Shown: positions 40,641 through 49,184, counted from the first letter of the stretch. The stretch: DNA of 64,000 nt from Bryocella elongata (GCF_900108185.1 NZ_FNVA01000001.1:124001-188000); one strand, 5' to 3'. The notes: a model not told the origin generated them from the sequence alone. Made by a program: numbers and translations.

Positions 40641-41490
40641 CGTTGTGCTCGGCCTGCGCTGTAGTGGGAAACAGGCGCTCGAAGTTGGCGGTGGTCTGCG
40701 CGGCGATTTCATCCGCGGAGACGCCGCGAAGGTCGGCGAGGAAGCGCGCGGTGAGCGAGGTGTGGGCGGGCTCGTTGCGCTGGCCGCGGAGGGGGATGGG
40801 CGTAAGGAAGGGAGCGTCGGTCTCGACGAGGATGCGGTCGGCGGGAGCGGTCTTGGCGACGTCCTGGATGGCGACGGATTTGGGGTAGGTGAGGTTGCCG
40901 GCGAAGGAGAGATAGAAGCCCGCGGCGAGCGATTGCGCGGCCTGCACGGCGTTGCCGCTGAAGCAGTGCATGATGCCGGGAAGGCCGGTGGGAACCCAGT
41001 GCTTCTGGATGAGGTAGATGAGGTCGTCGAAGGCGAGGTGCGGGTTACCGGCTTGCTCGAATTTCTGCTTGGCCTGCGGTGTGGCTAACTCCGACGTCCG
41101 GCAGTGGATGGTGATGGGCTTGCGTGCGGCGGCGGCGATCTCCATCTGGGAGAGGAAGGCTTCCTGCTGGATGGCGGGATCGGGGTTGTCGAGGTGGTAG
41201 TAGTCGAGACCGATCTCGCCGATGGCGATGCACTTGGGGTCGGCCGCCAGCTCTTCGAGCTTGCGGAGCGCCGTGCCGTCGGCGCGGTGGGCTTCCTGGG
41301 GGTGGATGCCGGCGGTGGCGAAGATGTTCTCGTGCGCGCGGGCGATCTCCAGGGCGCGGTGCATGTCGTCGGGGCCGTTGCCGATGCCGATGGCGAGGAG
41401 GCGGGTGACGCCGGCGGCGTTGGCGCGGGCGATGACCTCGGGGAGGTCTTCGTAGTCGTCGAGGTGGCAGTGGGAGTCGATCAGTTGCAT
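40630..41490 (-). CDS. TatD family metal-dependent DNase
   Basis: 286 residues. TIM-barrel metallohydrolase with 3'-5' exonuclease activity in known members. Metal and catalytic motifs: DSHCHLDD at the start, AIGEIGLDYYHLD (near 95), TIHCRTS (near 132), GIMHCFSGN (near 182), and LVETDAPFLTP (near 228). The frame opens to 41520, but MQLIDSHCH at 41490 is the normal start, with TACCCT 7 nt upstream. Confidence 0.92.
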   Translation of the reverse strand: MQLIDSHCHLDDYEDLPEVIARANAAGVTRLLAIGIGNGPDDMHRALEIARAHENIFATAGIHPQEAHRADGTALRKLEELAADPKCIAIGEIGLDYYHLDNPDPAIQQEAFLSQMEIAAAARKPITIHCRTSELATPQAKQKFEQAGNPHLAFDDLIYLIQKHWVPTGLPGIMHCFSGNAVQAAQSLAAGFYLSFAGNLTYPKSVAIQDVAKTAPADRILVETDAPFLTPIPLRGQRNEPAHTSLTARFLADLRGVSADEIAAQTTANFERLFPTTAQAEHNVSE

Positions 41491-41497
41491 CTTTGAC

Positions 41498-41503
41498 AGG
41501 GTA
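41498..41503 (-). promoter_or_regulatory. -10-like TACCCT before tatD
   Basis: On the minus strand TACCCT ends 7 nt before the ATG at 41490; no Shine-Dalgarno sequence. Confidence 0.45.
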
Positions 41504-41644
41504 TCGCGGGGAGGTTGCACGGTGGTTGGTTTGCGTCCTCAGCTGTAAGGGCAAGCCGAACGGAAAAGCCTTGCTGTAGAGGTGCGAGGGGTGAGGTCTT
41601 GCAGGGGCGAGGGACTCGCCGTGACGGATCCTGCTGTGGCGGGG

Positions 41645-41650
41645 TAGGAT
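41645..41650 (+). promoter_or_regulatory. -10-like TAGGAT before first cupin gene
   Basis: TAGGAT ends 7 nt before ATG 41658. GGGGTAGG could also serve as a weak ribosome-binding site, so a leaderless start is not certain. Confidence 0.45.
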
Positions 41651-41657
41651 GTCTGCC

Positions 41658-42059
41658 ATGTTGGAAACCGGACAGACAGCCTCTTCTCCTCATGCACCGA
41701 CGATTACGCCGGTGTCGCGGGTCTTTCACCTGAGCGAGATTCCTCTGCGCAAGACCGCGAATGGCGGCGTGAGTTGGGATTTCGGCGGAGGACAGCTGAC
41801 GACGGGCGAGTGGGTCCGCGTGCACGAGAGTGCCCAGATGGCGGGCGGGCAGCCGAGCCCGGCACACACGATCGACCATACGGAGCTGATCTGCATCTTG
41901 GAGGGTGAGATCGAGTTCCTGCACAACGGCACGGTCGATCACTGCGTGCTGGGAGACATCCTGCTGGTGGCGAAGGGGACGAACCATCAGCTGAAGAATG
42001 TGGGCACGACGACGGCGCGGTATTTTGTGCTGGCGATTGGAGGCGACGTCCATGTCTAA
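41658..42059 (+). CDS. cytosolic cupin-domain protein
   Basis: 133 residues, one cupin barrel. Core: WVRVHESAQMAGGQPSPAHTIDHTELICILEGEIEFLHNG and VLGDILLVAKGTNHQLKNVG. Metal ligands appear reduced compared with a standard cupin (one His in PAHT, then DHTE). No signal peptide. Closely similar in order and spacing to the next gene's product, so the pair arose by tandem duplication. Overlaps it by 8 nt. Substrate unknown. Confidence 0.8.
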   Translation: MLETGQTASSPHAPTITPVSRVFHLSEIPLRKTANGGVSWDFGGGQLTTGEWVRVHESAQMAGGQPSPAHTIDHTELICILEGEIEFLHNGTVDHCVLGDILLVAKGTNHQLKNVGTTTARYFVLAIGGDVHV

Positions 42060-42567
42060 CGAGATGAATAGCGTGAAGGGGACCGAGCAGCCGACGCGGC
42101 GCGAGATGCTGGCGCTCATGACGGCGTTTGCGGCGATGGCAGGCGTTGATGGTGCGCTGGCTCAGGCGACGCCGTCGGGTGTCGATCTGGCGCATGCGAA
42201 GGTGTTTCGCTTCGCGGATCTGAAAGAGCACAAGAACGACAACGGAGGCTGGTCGCGGGCGGTGGTGGAGGGCGCGCTGCCGTCGGGGGAATGGATTGAG
42301 CTGCACCAGTCGATGGTGCCTCCGGGCAAGATGCCGCACCCGCCGCACAAGCACTCGAACTCGGAGTTTATTGTGCTGCGGGAGGGTACCATCCAGTACC
42401 TGCGCGACGGCAGCCGCGAGGAGCTGAAGCCGGGGGATGTGATCTATACGGCGTCGCTGCAGCCTCACGGGATGCTGAACACGGGGACGGTGAACGCGGT
42501 GTACTTTGTGCTGAGTGTGGGGAAGAAGGATGCGGCGGTGTTTGTGGATTTGAAGGGAAGTGAGTAG
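42052..42567 (+). CDS. exported cupin-domain protein
   Basis: 171 residues. The leader PTRREMLALMTAFAAMAGVDGALAQ contains an Arg pair and may be a Tat signal. The cupin core is WIELHQSMVPPGKMPHPPHKHSNSEFIVLREGTIQYLRDG, with the HxH-x(n)-E ligands of motif 1, and ELKPGDVIYTASLQPHGMLNTG with the His of motif 2, so a metal can be bound. It is the exported twin of the preceding cupin. The 8-nt overlap means coupled translation. Confidence 0.82.
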   Translation: MSNEMNSVKGTEQPTRREMLALMTAFAAMAGVDGALAQATPSGVDLAHAKVFRFADLKEHKNDNGGWSRAVVEGALPSGEWIELHQSMVPPGKMPHPPHKHSNSEFIVLREGTIQYLRDGSREELKPGDVIYTASLQPHGMLNTGTVNAVYFVLSVGKKDAAVFVDLKGSE

Positions 42568-42590
42568 AGGGTAGTGAGTACTGAAATGCG

Positions 42591-42627
42591 AAAACCGAAC
42601 GGCCTCGTGAGAATCCCGAGGCCGTTC
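42591..42627. terminator. bidirectional intrinsic terminator
   Basis: An 11-bp perfect stem GAACGGCCTCG (42597-42607) / CGAGGCCGTTC (42617-42627) with a 9-nt loop. On the minus strand it is followed by GGTTTTCG (end of metG); on the plus strand by TGCTTTCTG (end of the cupin pair). Confidence 0.8.
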
Positions 42628-42642
42628 TGCTTTCTGCGAGTG

Positions 42643-45186
42643 CTACTTGAGGCGGGTGCCTACGGGGACACCTTCGGGCACGGTGGCGAGGAAGGGCTTG
42701 CCGCCCTCTTCGCTGGCGGCGAGGAGCATGCCGTGGGACTCGAGGCCGCGCATCTTGCGGGGGGCCAGGTTGGCGATGATGAGGATGCGGCGGCCGATGA
42801 GCTCTTCGGGCGTGTACCACTCGGCGATGCCGGAGAGGATCTGGCGCGGGGGCAGAATGTCGCCGAGGGAGACCTCGAGGCGAAGGAGCTTGTCGGCCTT
42901 GGGTATGCGCTCGGCGAGGGTGATCTGGGCGATGCGGAGCTCGACTTTGATGAAGTCGTCGATGGCGATCTGAGGCGAGGCGTCGGCCGGGGCTGCGGGA
43001 GCGGCGGACACGACGGGCGTTTCGGGGGTGTTGGTTGTTGGTTGTTGGGTGTTGGGTGCGAAGGCTTCGCTCGGTGCGGGAGCGGACGCAGGAGTCTCGG
43101 GTGCTGCGGTTGCTGCGGGTGTGGGGTTTTCCATTTCGATCATGAGGTCTGCGAGTCCTTTGTCGGCGCGGGGCAGCACAGGCCCCAGCGTGCCGAGTTT
43201 TGTTCCGGGGGCGAGGCCGCCCCAGTGCATGTCGCCGAGTTCGCCGGAGGTGGCGGCCTCTTCGATGCTGCCGAGTCCGAGCTGCGCCCAGACCTTCGCG
43301 GTGACGAAGGGGCAGTAGGCGTGGAGTGCTGCAGTGGCCCAGCGGACGGCTTCGGCGGACACATAGAGAACTGTTGCCAGGCGGCCGAAGTTGTCAGGAT
43401 CCTTGGCGAGTTTCCACGGGGCGTTGGCGGTGATGAAGCCGTCGGTGATGGTGATGAAGGCGGCGATCTCGGTGAGTGCGGTGGAGAAGTCGGTGGGGCC
43501 GAGCTGCGCGAGCTTTGCGAGCAGGGCGTTGCCGGCGTCGCCGAGGACACCAGCGTTGAAGCCGTCCTTCGTGGCGGCGGGGCCTTCGAAGACGGGCGTG
43601 GGGACTTCGCCGTCGAAGTACTTCTCGATCATGGAGAGGGTTCGGCTGACGAGGTTGCCGTAGCCGTTGGCGAGGTCGGCGTTGTAGCGCGTGACCATGG
43701 CGTCGAAGGAGAAGCTGCCGTCCTGGCCGAAGGGGATCTCGCGGAGGAGGAAGTAGCGGAGTACGTCGGCGGCGAAGTGATCTTTTTCCGCACGGGTTGG
43801 AGCGCGGAAGCCCGGGGCTAAAGCCCCCTTCTCGGGTGGGGTGGTTCCCGCGGGCTGAAGCCCGCTGCTACTCCCGGGTCCCTCATGGGCTGAAGCCCCT
43901 GCATCTTCAACGGGGTTTACGGCACGGCTGAAGCCGTGCCCTTCCGTTTGTGCCTCCACCCCGATGAAGACGGGCGGACAGAGGGTGCCGAAGGCTTCGA
44001 GGATGGTTTCGCTGCGGACGACGTTGCCGCGCGACTTGGACATCTTGGCGTTGTCGAAGAGGAGCCAGCCGTTGGCGGTGATGGCCTTGGGCGTGGGGAT
44101 GCCGGCGGCCATGAGGAAGGCGGGCCAGTAGACGCAGTGGAAGCGCGTGATCTCTTTGCCGACGAGGTGGAGGTCGGCGGGCCAGTACTTGGCGAACTCG
44201 GCTTGGCCCTTGGGGTCGTCGCTGCCGTAGCCTACGGCGGTCATGTAGTTGGCGAGGGCGTCGAGCCAGACGTAGACGACGTGCTTCTGGGTGGCGCCTT
44301 CCTTCTGGAGAATGTCGTCGGGGACGGGGATGCCCCAGGTGAAGCTGCTGCGGGAGATGGAGAGGTCTTTGAGGGCGCCGGGGACACACAAGGCACCGTC
44401 CGACCTCCGCTGCAACTTCCCCTCCGCTACGAGCGCTTCTTCGAGTGCGAGGTGATCAGGCCCCGCAGGTTCTATCAACGGTCGATCACCGGCGGAGTCG
44501 ACGCTCGGTTCGATGATTAGATCAGGCTCCTTCGTCCAATCAAACTCAGCGTTTATTTGTTCAATGATTGCTTCGTCGAAGATGGGCTTGGCATTACCTA
44601 GAACAAAGCTTCGTACCTCATTGCGTGCAGTAGCCGGGGTGATGGCGAGCGCACTCGACTCGATGAGATCGAGCAGCTGCTCCTGGAACGCGCTGAGCTT
44701 GAAGAAGAAGTTCTCTTCGGTGACTTCTTCGAGGGTGCGGCCGCAGTCGGGGCAGGGGGTTCCCACGGGGGCGTCGACGAAGGCTTCGTCGGAGACGCAG
44801 TAGGCTCCGGTGTACTTGTCGAGGTAGATGAAGCCCTTCTCGTACAAGGTGCGGAAGAGGTGTTGCACGCCGCGCTTGTGGCAGTCGTCGGTGGTGCGGA
44901 TGTAGCGGTTGTAGGTGAGGCCCATGCGGTCCCAGAGGGCCTTGAACTGGGCGGAGACCTGGTCTGTAAATTCCTGCGGCGGTACTCCCGCCGCAAGAGC
45001 AGAGCGCTCGATCTTCTGACCGTGCTCGTCGGTCCCGGTGAGGAAGAAGGTGTCGTCACCGCGCTGGCGGTGCTGGCGTGCGAGGACGTCGGCAACGATG
45101 GTGGTGTACGCGTGGCCGATGTGCGGCCGGGCGTTGACGTAGTAGATCGGCGTGGTGAGGTAGAACTTGTTTGGCTGGTCTGACAT
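42643..45186 (-). CDS. metG: methionyl-tRNA synthetase with two unusual insertions
   Basis: 847 residues. Charges tRNA-Met. HIGH motif NARPHIGHAYTTIVADV (near 18), TGTDEHGQKIERSA, KMSKSRGNVV (near 395), and C-terminal tRNA-binding (EMAP/Trbp111) domain IDDFIKVELRIAQI...RKMRGLESHGMLLAASE. Insertion 1 (about 195-265) splits the connective-peptide segment between FVLGN and LKDLSISRSSFTWGIPVP and has lower GC. Insertion 2 (about 414-460) follows ILEAFGT and is encoded by GGGCTGAAGCCC repeats. A Pro/Ala linker (about 690-735) separates the last domain. The start is ATG 45186; TTG 45192 is less likely. Confidence 0.95.
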   Translation of the reverse strand: MSDQPNKFYLTTPIYYVNARPHIGHAYTTIVADVLARQHRQRGDDTFFLTGTDEHGQKIERSALAAGVPPQEFTDQVSAQFKALWDRMGLTYNRYIRTTDDCHKRGVQHLFRTLYEKGFIYLDKYTGAYCVSDEAFVDAPVGTPCPDCGRTLEEVTEENFFFKLSAFQEQLLDLIESSALAITPATARNEVRSFVLGNAKPIFDEAIIEQINAEFDWTKEPDLIIEPSVDSAGDRPLIEPAGPDHLALEEALVAEGKLQRRSDGALCVPGALKDLSISRSSFTWGIPVPDDILQKEGATQKHVVYVWLDALANYMTAVGYGSDDPKGQAEFAKYWPADLHLVGKEITRFHCVYWPAFLMAAGIPTPKAITANGWLLFDNAKMSKSRGNVVRSETILEAFGTLCPPVFIGVEAQTEGHGFSRAVNPVEDAGASAHEGPGSSSGLQPAGTTPPEKGALAPGFRAPTRAEKDHFAADVLRYFLLREIPFGQDGSFSFDAMVTRYNADLANGYGNLVSRTLSMIEKYFDGEVPTPVFEGPAATKDGFNAGVLGDAGNALLAKLAQLGPTDFSTALTEIAAFITITDGFITANAPWKLAKDPDNFGRLATVLYVSAEAVRWATAALHAYCPFVTAKVWAQLGLGSIEEAATSGELGDMHWGGLAPGTKLGTLGPVLPRADKGLADLMIEMENPTPAATAAPETPASAPAPSEAFAPNTQQPTTNTPETPVVSAAPAAPADASPQIAIDDFIKVELRIAQITLAERIPKADKLLRLEVSLGDILPPRQILSGIAEWYTPEELIGRRILIIANLAPRKMRGLESHGMLLAASEEGGKPFLATVPEGVPVGTRLK
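43808..43945. repeat. palindromic repeat insert in metG
   Basis: Four related palindromes: CGGGGCTAAAGCCCC, GCGGGCTGAAGCCCGC, GGGCTGAAGCCCC and GGCACGGCTGAAGCCGTGCC, with intervening GCTACTCCCGGG and CATCTTCAACGGGGTTTAC. The metG frame stays open through it. Confidence 0.92.
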
Positions 45187-45220
45187 TTTCAAATGCCAGT
45201 TTACCGCCTTGGCGGGGAGG

Positions 45221-45283
45221 GATTAGGGGTTAGGGATTAGGGATTAGGGAAAACATTGTGCCAATCCTTAATCCCTAACCCCT
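45221..45283. repeat. GGGATTA repeat forming a 15-bp hairpin
   Basis: AGGGGTTAGGGATTA (45225-45239) is exactly complementary to 45269-45283. Additional GGGATTA units fill the loop side. It lies between metG and the MFS gene, directly downstream of the latter. Confidence 0.9.
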
Positions 45284-45295
45284 GGGCCCTCGTTC

Positions 45296-46636
45296 TTACG
45301 CTGCCAGTTCTTCGCGCCAGGCGCCGAGCTTCGGGACCAGCAGGTGGAAGATGGCCAGCGAGATGAGGTAGAACGAGGCGGCGGCGAGGAAGACCGTGAG
45401 CGGGTGCAGCGAGAGGTTGTGCTTCACGATCCAGGTGAAGGCCGCTCCGCCGGCGGCACCGGCGGCACCGCCGATACCGACGACGGTGGAGACGGCGCTG
45501 GCGGGGAACATGTCGCCGGTGGTGGCGAAGAGGTTGGCGCTCCAGCCCTGGTGGGCGGCGGCGGCGAGCGCAATGATCATCGCAGCGGGCCACGCGTTGT
45601 GCGGCGAGATCTTGTCCATGTGGGGAACCAGCACGAGCGGGAGCACGAGCAGGGCCATGGCGAACATGGTGATCTTGCGGCCCCAGTTCACGGAGAAGCC
45701 GTGATTCATCAGGAAGCCTGAGAGCGTGCCGCCGAAGATGGAGCCAACCGATGAGATGACGTACACGGCCAGGATGTAGACGTAGGCCGAGTGGGTGTCG
45801 AGGCCGTAGTTCCGGTTGAGGAACATGGGCAGGTAGAAGAGGTAGAACCACCAGACGCCGTCGGTGAGGCCCTTGCCGATGGCGAAGGCGTAGGTGCCGC
45901 GGTTAGTGAGGATGTCCGAGAGCGGGTGCGACTTGCTGACGACGGGCTCGAGGGCCTGCTGGGTCATGGTCGCGGTGCGCTTGTACTTGTTGTAGGGGAA
46001 GATGAGCCAGATGACGAGCCACATGAGGCCGAGCGAGCCGGTGGCGAGGAACGCAGCGCGCCAGCCGAGGCTGGAGTGGCCGGTGACGAAGTTGACCAGC
46101 GGGAGAGCGACGAAGAAGCTGACGTTGGCGCCGGAGTTGAAGAGGCCGACGGCCTTGGCGCGCTCCTCGGTGGGGAACCACTCGGTGATGGCCTTGATGG
46201 CGGCGGGGAAGTTGCCGCTCTCGCCGAGGCCGAGGAAGATGCGGGCGATGCAGAAGCCGGCGACCGAGGTGACCAGCGAGTGGGACATCGAGGAGAGGCA
46301 CCAGACGAGGATGGCGAGGGTGTAGCCGAGCTTGGCGCCGAGCTTGTCGATGACGCGGCCGGCGAAGAGGAAGCCGATGCCGTAGGCGATCTGGAAGTAG
46401 ATGAGGACGTTGCCGAAGTTGTTATCGAAGACCGGCTGGTGGAACTTGTCGGCCAGCGGGTTCCAGCCCATGAAGGTGGCGTTGTGCAGCATCGGCTCGA
46501 TGTTGGAGAACACCGAGCGGTCCATGTAGTTGATCGTCGTGGCGAGGAAGACGAGGAAGCAGACTACCCAACGGATGTTGGACTTCTCGGGCGCGGTGAC
46601 GGTGAACTCTTCGGCGGTGCTGTGGGCAGCGGACAT
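45296..46636 (-). CDS. MFS transporter, anion:cation symporter (hexuronate ExuT-like)
   Basis: 446 residues, about 12 membrane segments. Signature of the ACS subfamily: INYMDRSVFSNIEPML at helix 1, GFLFAGRVIDKLGAKLGYTLAI (loop 2-3), ARIFLGLGESGNFPAAIKAITEWFPTEERAKAVGLFNSG (helix 4-5), and a cytosolic loop before SDILTNRGTYAFAIGKGLTDGVWWFYLFYLP. These resemble hexuronate/galactonate:H+ symporters. Sugar acid uptake is an inference; no catabolic genes are adjacent. ATG 46636 is chosen, as the upstream extension is non-homologous. Confidence 0.9.
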   Translation of the reverse strand: MSAAHSTAEEFTVTAPEKSNIRWVVCFLVFLATTINYMDRSVFSNIEPMLHNATFMGWNPLADKFHQPVFDNNFGNVLIYFQIAYGIGFLFAGRVIDKLGAKLGYTLAILVWCLSSMSHSLVTSVAGFCIARIFLGLGESGNFPAAIKAITEWFPTEERAKAVGLFNSGANVSFFVALPLVNFVTGHSSLGWRAAFLATGSLGLMWLVIWLIFPYNKYKRTATMTQQALEPVVSKSHPLSDILTNRGTYAFAIGKGLTDGVWWFYLFYLPMFLNRNYGLDTHSAYVYILAVYVISSVGSIFGGTLSGFLMNHGFSVNWGRKITMFAMALLVLPLVLVPHMDKISPHNAWPAAMIIALAAAAHQGWSANLFATTGDMFPASAVSTVVGIGGAAGAAGGAAFTWIVKHNLSLHPLTVFLAAASFYLISLAIFHLLVPKLGAWREELAA

Positions 46637-46798
46637 GCGGGAACCTGACTCCGAACAGATAGGGGTGGCTGCTGCCTTCTTGGCGCGTGGAGCTCCAGAG
46701 CCTGAAAGGGAACGCTGCCAACGAGGATCACGGTGCGGACACACGCATGTCAAGCCAACATCCGATGCGGACTGACAGCACGCGACGGGGCACTGACG

Positions 46799-47191
46799 TT
46801 ATTGCGCGCCCGACACGGGGATGAAGTAGGGATAGATGAGAAAGAAGGCGATGAGCACGGCGACCATGAGGTCCGCGTAGAGCAGGAGCAGGACGCCACC
46901 GTGGTACCAGCTCCAGCGCTTCTGCAGGCAGCGTGTGGTTTCGGCGGCGCCCCACATGGCGAGGAGCAGCGGAGGCAGCAGCCAGAGTGTGGGGCGCAGC
47001 TCGGGGACGTGGGAGATCCAGACCGCGGAGGCGAGGCTCACCGCGACGAGGATGTTGCCTCGCACGAGCGAGACGTGACGAAGCTGGAAGACGTGAGACC
47101 GCAACCGTTGCCCCTGAGGTTGGATGAGGATGGCGGGCTCGGGATGCTTCGCGTCATGGCTGCGATCGGGCTGCGTCCGAAGATCGTTCAC
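46799..47191 (-). CDS. small membrane protein, unknown
   Basis: 130 residues from a GTG at 47191. Three or four hydrophobic segments are seen: GNILVAVSLASAVWISHV, TLWLLPPLLLAMWGAAE, WYHGGVLLLLYADLMVAVLIAFFLIYPYF. The N-terminal 40 residues are polar and basic. It starts 17 nt after the VWFA gene stop on the same strand and is likely cotranscribed. The start is uncertain since no ATG is available before residue 60. Confidence 0.55.
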   Translation of the reverse strand: MNDLRTQPDRSHDAKHPEPAILIQPQGQRLRSHVFQLRHVSLVRGNILVAVSLASAVWISHVPELRPTLWLLPPLLLAMWGAAETTRCLQKRWSWYHGGVLLLLYADLMVAVLIAFFLIYPYFIPVSGAQ

Positions 47192-47207
47192 GGGTAAGGT
47201 TCGACCT

Positions 47208-49106
47208 TCAGGGCTTCGGGGGAGCGGGGTTGCTGGCCGGCGGTGGAGGCGCAGCCGGGGCGGGCGGCAGATGGCTGATGCGCGAGGTGGGGATCTCCAC
47301 AACGCCGAAGCGGTTGCTGCTGAGGTCGTGCACGCCGATGCGAAGGAAGGTTTCGCCCTTCGCGGGTGTGCTGAGCTGCGTGTGGTACTGCAAGCCGTTT
47401 TGGAGCAGCAGCTTGAACTTGTCTGCGGGGAGCTTGATCTGCGCGGTCTGGCCAGCGACGTTGAGCAGATTGCCATCGGTGTCGTAGAGGTTGAGCTTGA
47501 CCTCGATGGTGTCGCCGATCGTGCCGTCCGCGTTCTTCGTGAAGGCGAAGTCCTGCGTGAGAGCGACGAGATCGACCTGATAGCGGCGATACGGTGGCTT
47601 CAGAGGCTTCGCGGGGTTGACCACGTTGCCGGTCGCGAGCGTGTCGTCAGGCTTGTCGGAGACAGGCAGGACGCGGACCTTGATCAGGATGTCGTGCGGT
47701 GTTGGAGCTCCGCGCTGCATGGCGAGCCGGGCGTAGTTGGAGGCGCTGCCTGGCGCGGCAGCGACGGCTTCGCTGACGACAGCCGACTGCTCGGGCTTCT
47801 TTGCGTTGTCGGGGCTGAGAGCATAGTAGCCGCGGCGATAGGTGAGCGTGAGTCCCTGGGCCCTGGCCGCGTCGCTCAAGGCGACCTTGATGCTCCGGTA
47901 CTTGCCGTTCCATTCGTGGTTGGAAGGGCTATAGGTGAGCGTGTAGTAGTTGGAGCCGGACTCGATGGCTTTGGCCGTGGCATCGGAGAGGCCGTTAGTG
48001 TTGTAGAAGGCCTTGCCTCCGGTGGCATCGGCCATCTGATCCATGGTGGAGTGCTCGTCGAACTGGCTCTGCGAGAACTTCTGGATGTCGGCGCCGAAGG
48101 CCTTGGGGTTGGTGACGTATTTTGAACCGCTGTTGGCGGCGCTCATGGAGGGCAGCGTCATGAGGCCGCGAGCGTCGACGGGGAAGACGGAGACCTGGGC
48201 CCGCGTCAGCAGGTTGGTGGTTTCGCGGAACTCTTCTTCCATGTCAGCGATGACCGCGAAGGGGTCGCTGATGTCGGGATTCGGCGAGAGCGAGAGGGGG
48301 AATGAGCCGGAAAACCAGATGAGGTTCTTGCGGCCAGGGAAGCCCTGGAGATAGTGAGCGAGGGCGTTGAAGGCATCGAGTGTGAAGCGTACGCGGAACT
48401 GCGTCTGCACGCTCTCCTGCTCGGCTTCGAACTGCTGCAGGTTGGCGACGACCTCGGTAGGGGCGCCGGAGTCGCTCGCGATGTCGGACATATTGGTGGC
48501 GTCCGCGCCGGTGCCGACGGGATCGTCCAGCAGGGAGGAGGCGCGAGGAATGAGCTTGTGCTCGACGGCGTCCTTGAGCATCTCGGGGTCCGCGGTAAAG
48601 CCCTGCAAAAGGTAGAGGCGCGTGCTCATGCCGAAGATGGCGATGTGTGTGCCGGGGGCCGCTTTCTTGACGTACTGCGTGAGCTGGTCGCGGAGGAAGC
48701 TCTGGTCCTTCATCGGGGTGTTGAGTGTGTCGATGAGGAGTACGTTCAGTGTGCTGTCGGCAGGCACTGCTGTGTAGTTGGTGAACATCCCCGGAGGCAT
48801 TGCGGGCATCTGCGGGCCGGCGGGCTTATCGCTGGCGCTGTGCTCCTCGAAGTGGCGAACGTCCTGCGGTGTCTTGTCCTCGGTGAGGATGAGGTCGCCC
48901 TGCTTGAGGCCGTGGACGGGGTTGCCGTTGTGGTCGCTGACGCTTACGTCGACGATGACGAGCTGTGTGCCGGTGCGGATGGTCGGCGTGGCCGGTGATG
49001 GCGTCTGCGACGGTGTGGACTGCGCGGCGAGAGAGGTCGTCAGCAGCCATAGGCAGCACGAAGGCAGCGTAAGTTTCAGGGAGTCGAGCCGGGGAAGAGC
49101 GAACAT
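47208..49106 (-). CDS. exported VWFA-related acidobacterial protein
   Basis: 632 residues with signal peptide (LTLPSCCLWLLTTSLAAQ). Resembles the VWFA-related acidobacterial domain family (TIGR03436): TQLVIVDVSVSDHNGNPVHGLKQGDLILTEDKTPQ near the start, LNVLLIDTLNTP in the MIDAS position (DTLNT in place of DxSxS, so metal binding is doubtful), GFPGRKNLIWFSGSFPL, STMDQMADATGGKAFYNTNGL and NYYTLTYSPSNHEWNGKYRSIKV. The C-terminal 230 residues form a second beta-rich region and end in a Pro-rich tail. Function in these bacteria is unknown. ATG 49106 precedes the signal peptide. Confidence 0.87.
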   Translation of the reverse strand: MFALPRLDSLKLTLPSCCLWLLTTSLAAQSTPSQTPSPATPTIRTGTQLVIVDVSVSDHNGNPVHGLKQGDLILTEDKTPQDVRHFEEHSASDKPAGPQMPAMPPGMFTNYTAVPADSTLNVLLIDTLNTPMKDQSFLRDQLTQYVKKAAPGTHIAIFGMSTRLYLLQGFTADPEMLKDAVEHKLIPRASSLLDDPVGTGADATNMSDIASDSGAPTEVVANLQQFEAEQESVQTQFRVRFTLDAFNALAHYLQGFPGRKNLIWFSGSFPLSLSPNPDISDPFAVIADMEEEFRETTNLLTRAQVSVFPVDARGLMTLPSMSAANSGSKYVTNPKAFGADIQKFSQSQFDEHSTMDQMADATGGKAFYNTNGLSDATAKAIESGSNYYTLTYSPSNHEWNGKYRSIKVALSDAARAQGLTLTYRRGYYALSPDNAKKPEQSAVVSEAVAAAPGSASNYARLAMQRGAPTPHDILIKVRVLPVSDKPDDTLATGNVVNPAKPLKPPYRRYQVDLVALTQDFAFTKNADGTIGDTIEVKLNLYDTDGNLLNVAGQTAQIKLPADKFKLLLQNGLQYHTQLSTPAKGETFLRIGVHDLSSNRFGVVEIPTSRISHLPPAPAAPPPPASNPAPPKP

Positions 49107-49152
49107 ACGGGCAGCAGCCTCGAGCCGATAGGGTGACAGCAACGGCTGGATA

Positions 49153-49184
49153 ACTCCTGCAGCATACATGGATGCTGCAGGAGT
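49153..49184. repeat. perfect 13-bp inverted repeat
   Basis: ACTCCTGCAGCAT (49153-49165) pairs exactly with ATGCTGCAGGAGT (49172-49184), loop ACATGG. Located between mtnA (upstream on the minus strand) and the VWFA gene. Probably ends the mtnA transcript, although only GTTATCC follows. Confidence 0.85.

Noticed and set aside
43808-43945. Frameshift or intein in metG
   Set aside because: The frame is continuous and no intein splicing motifs (Cys/Ser start, HN end) flank the insert.
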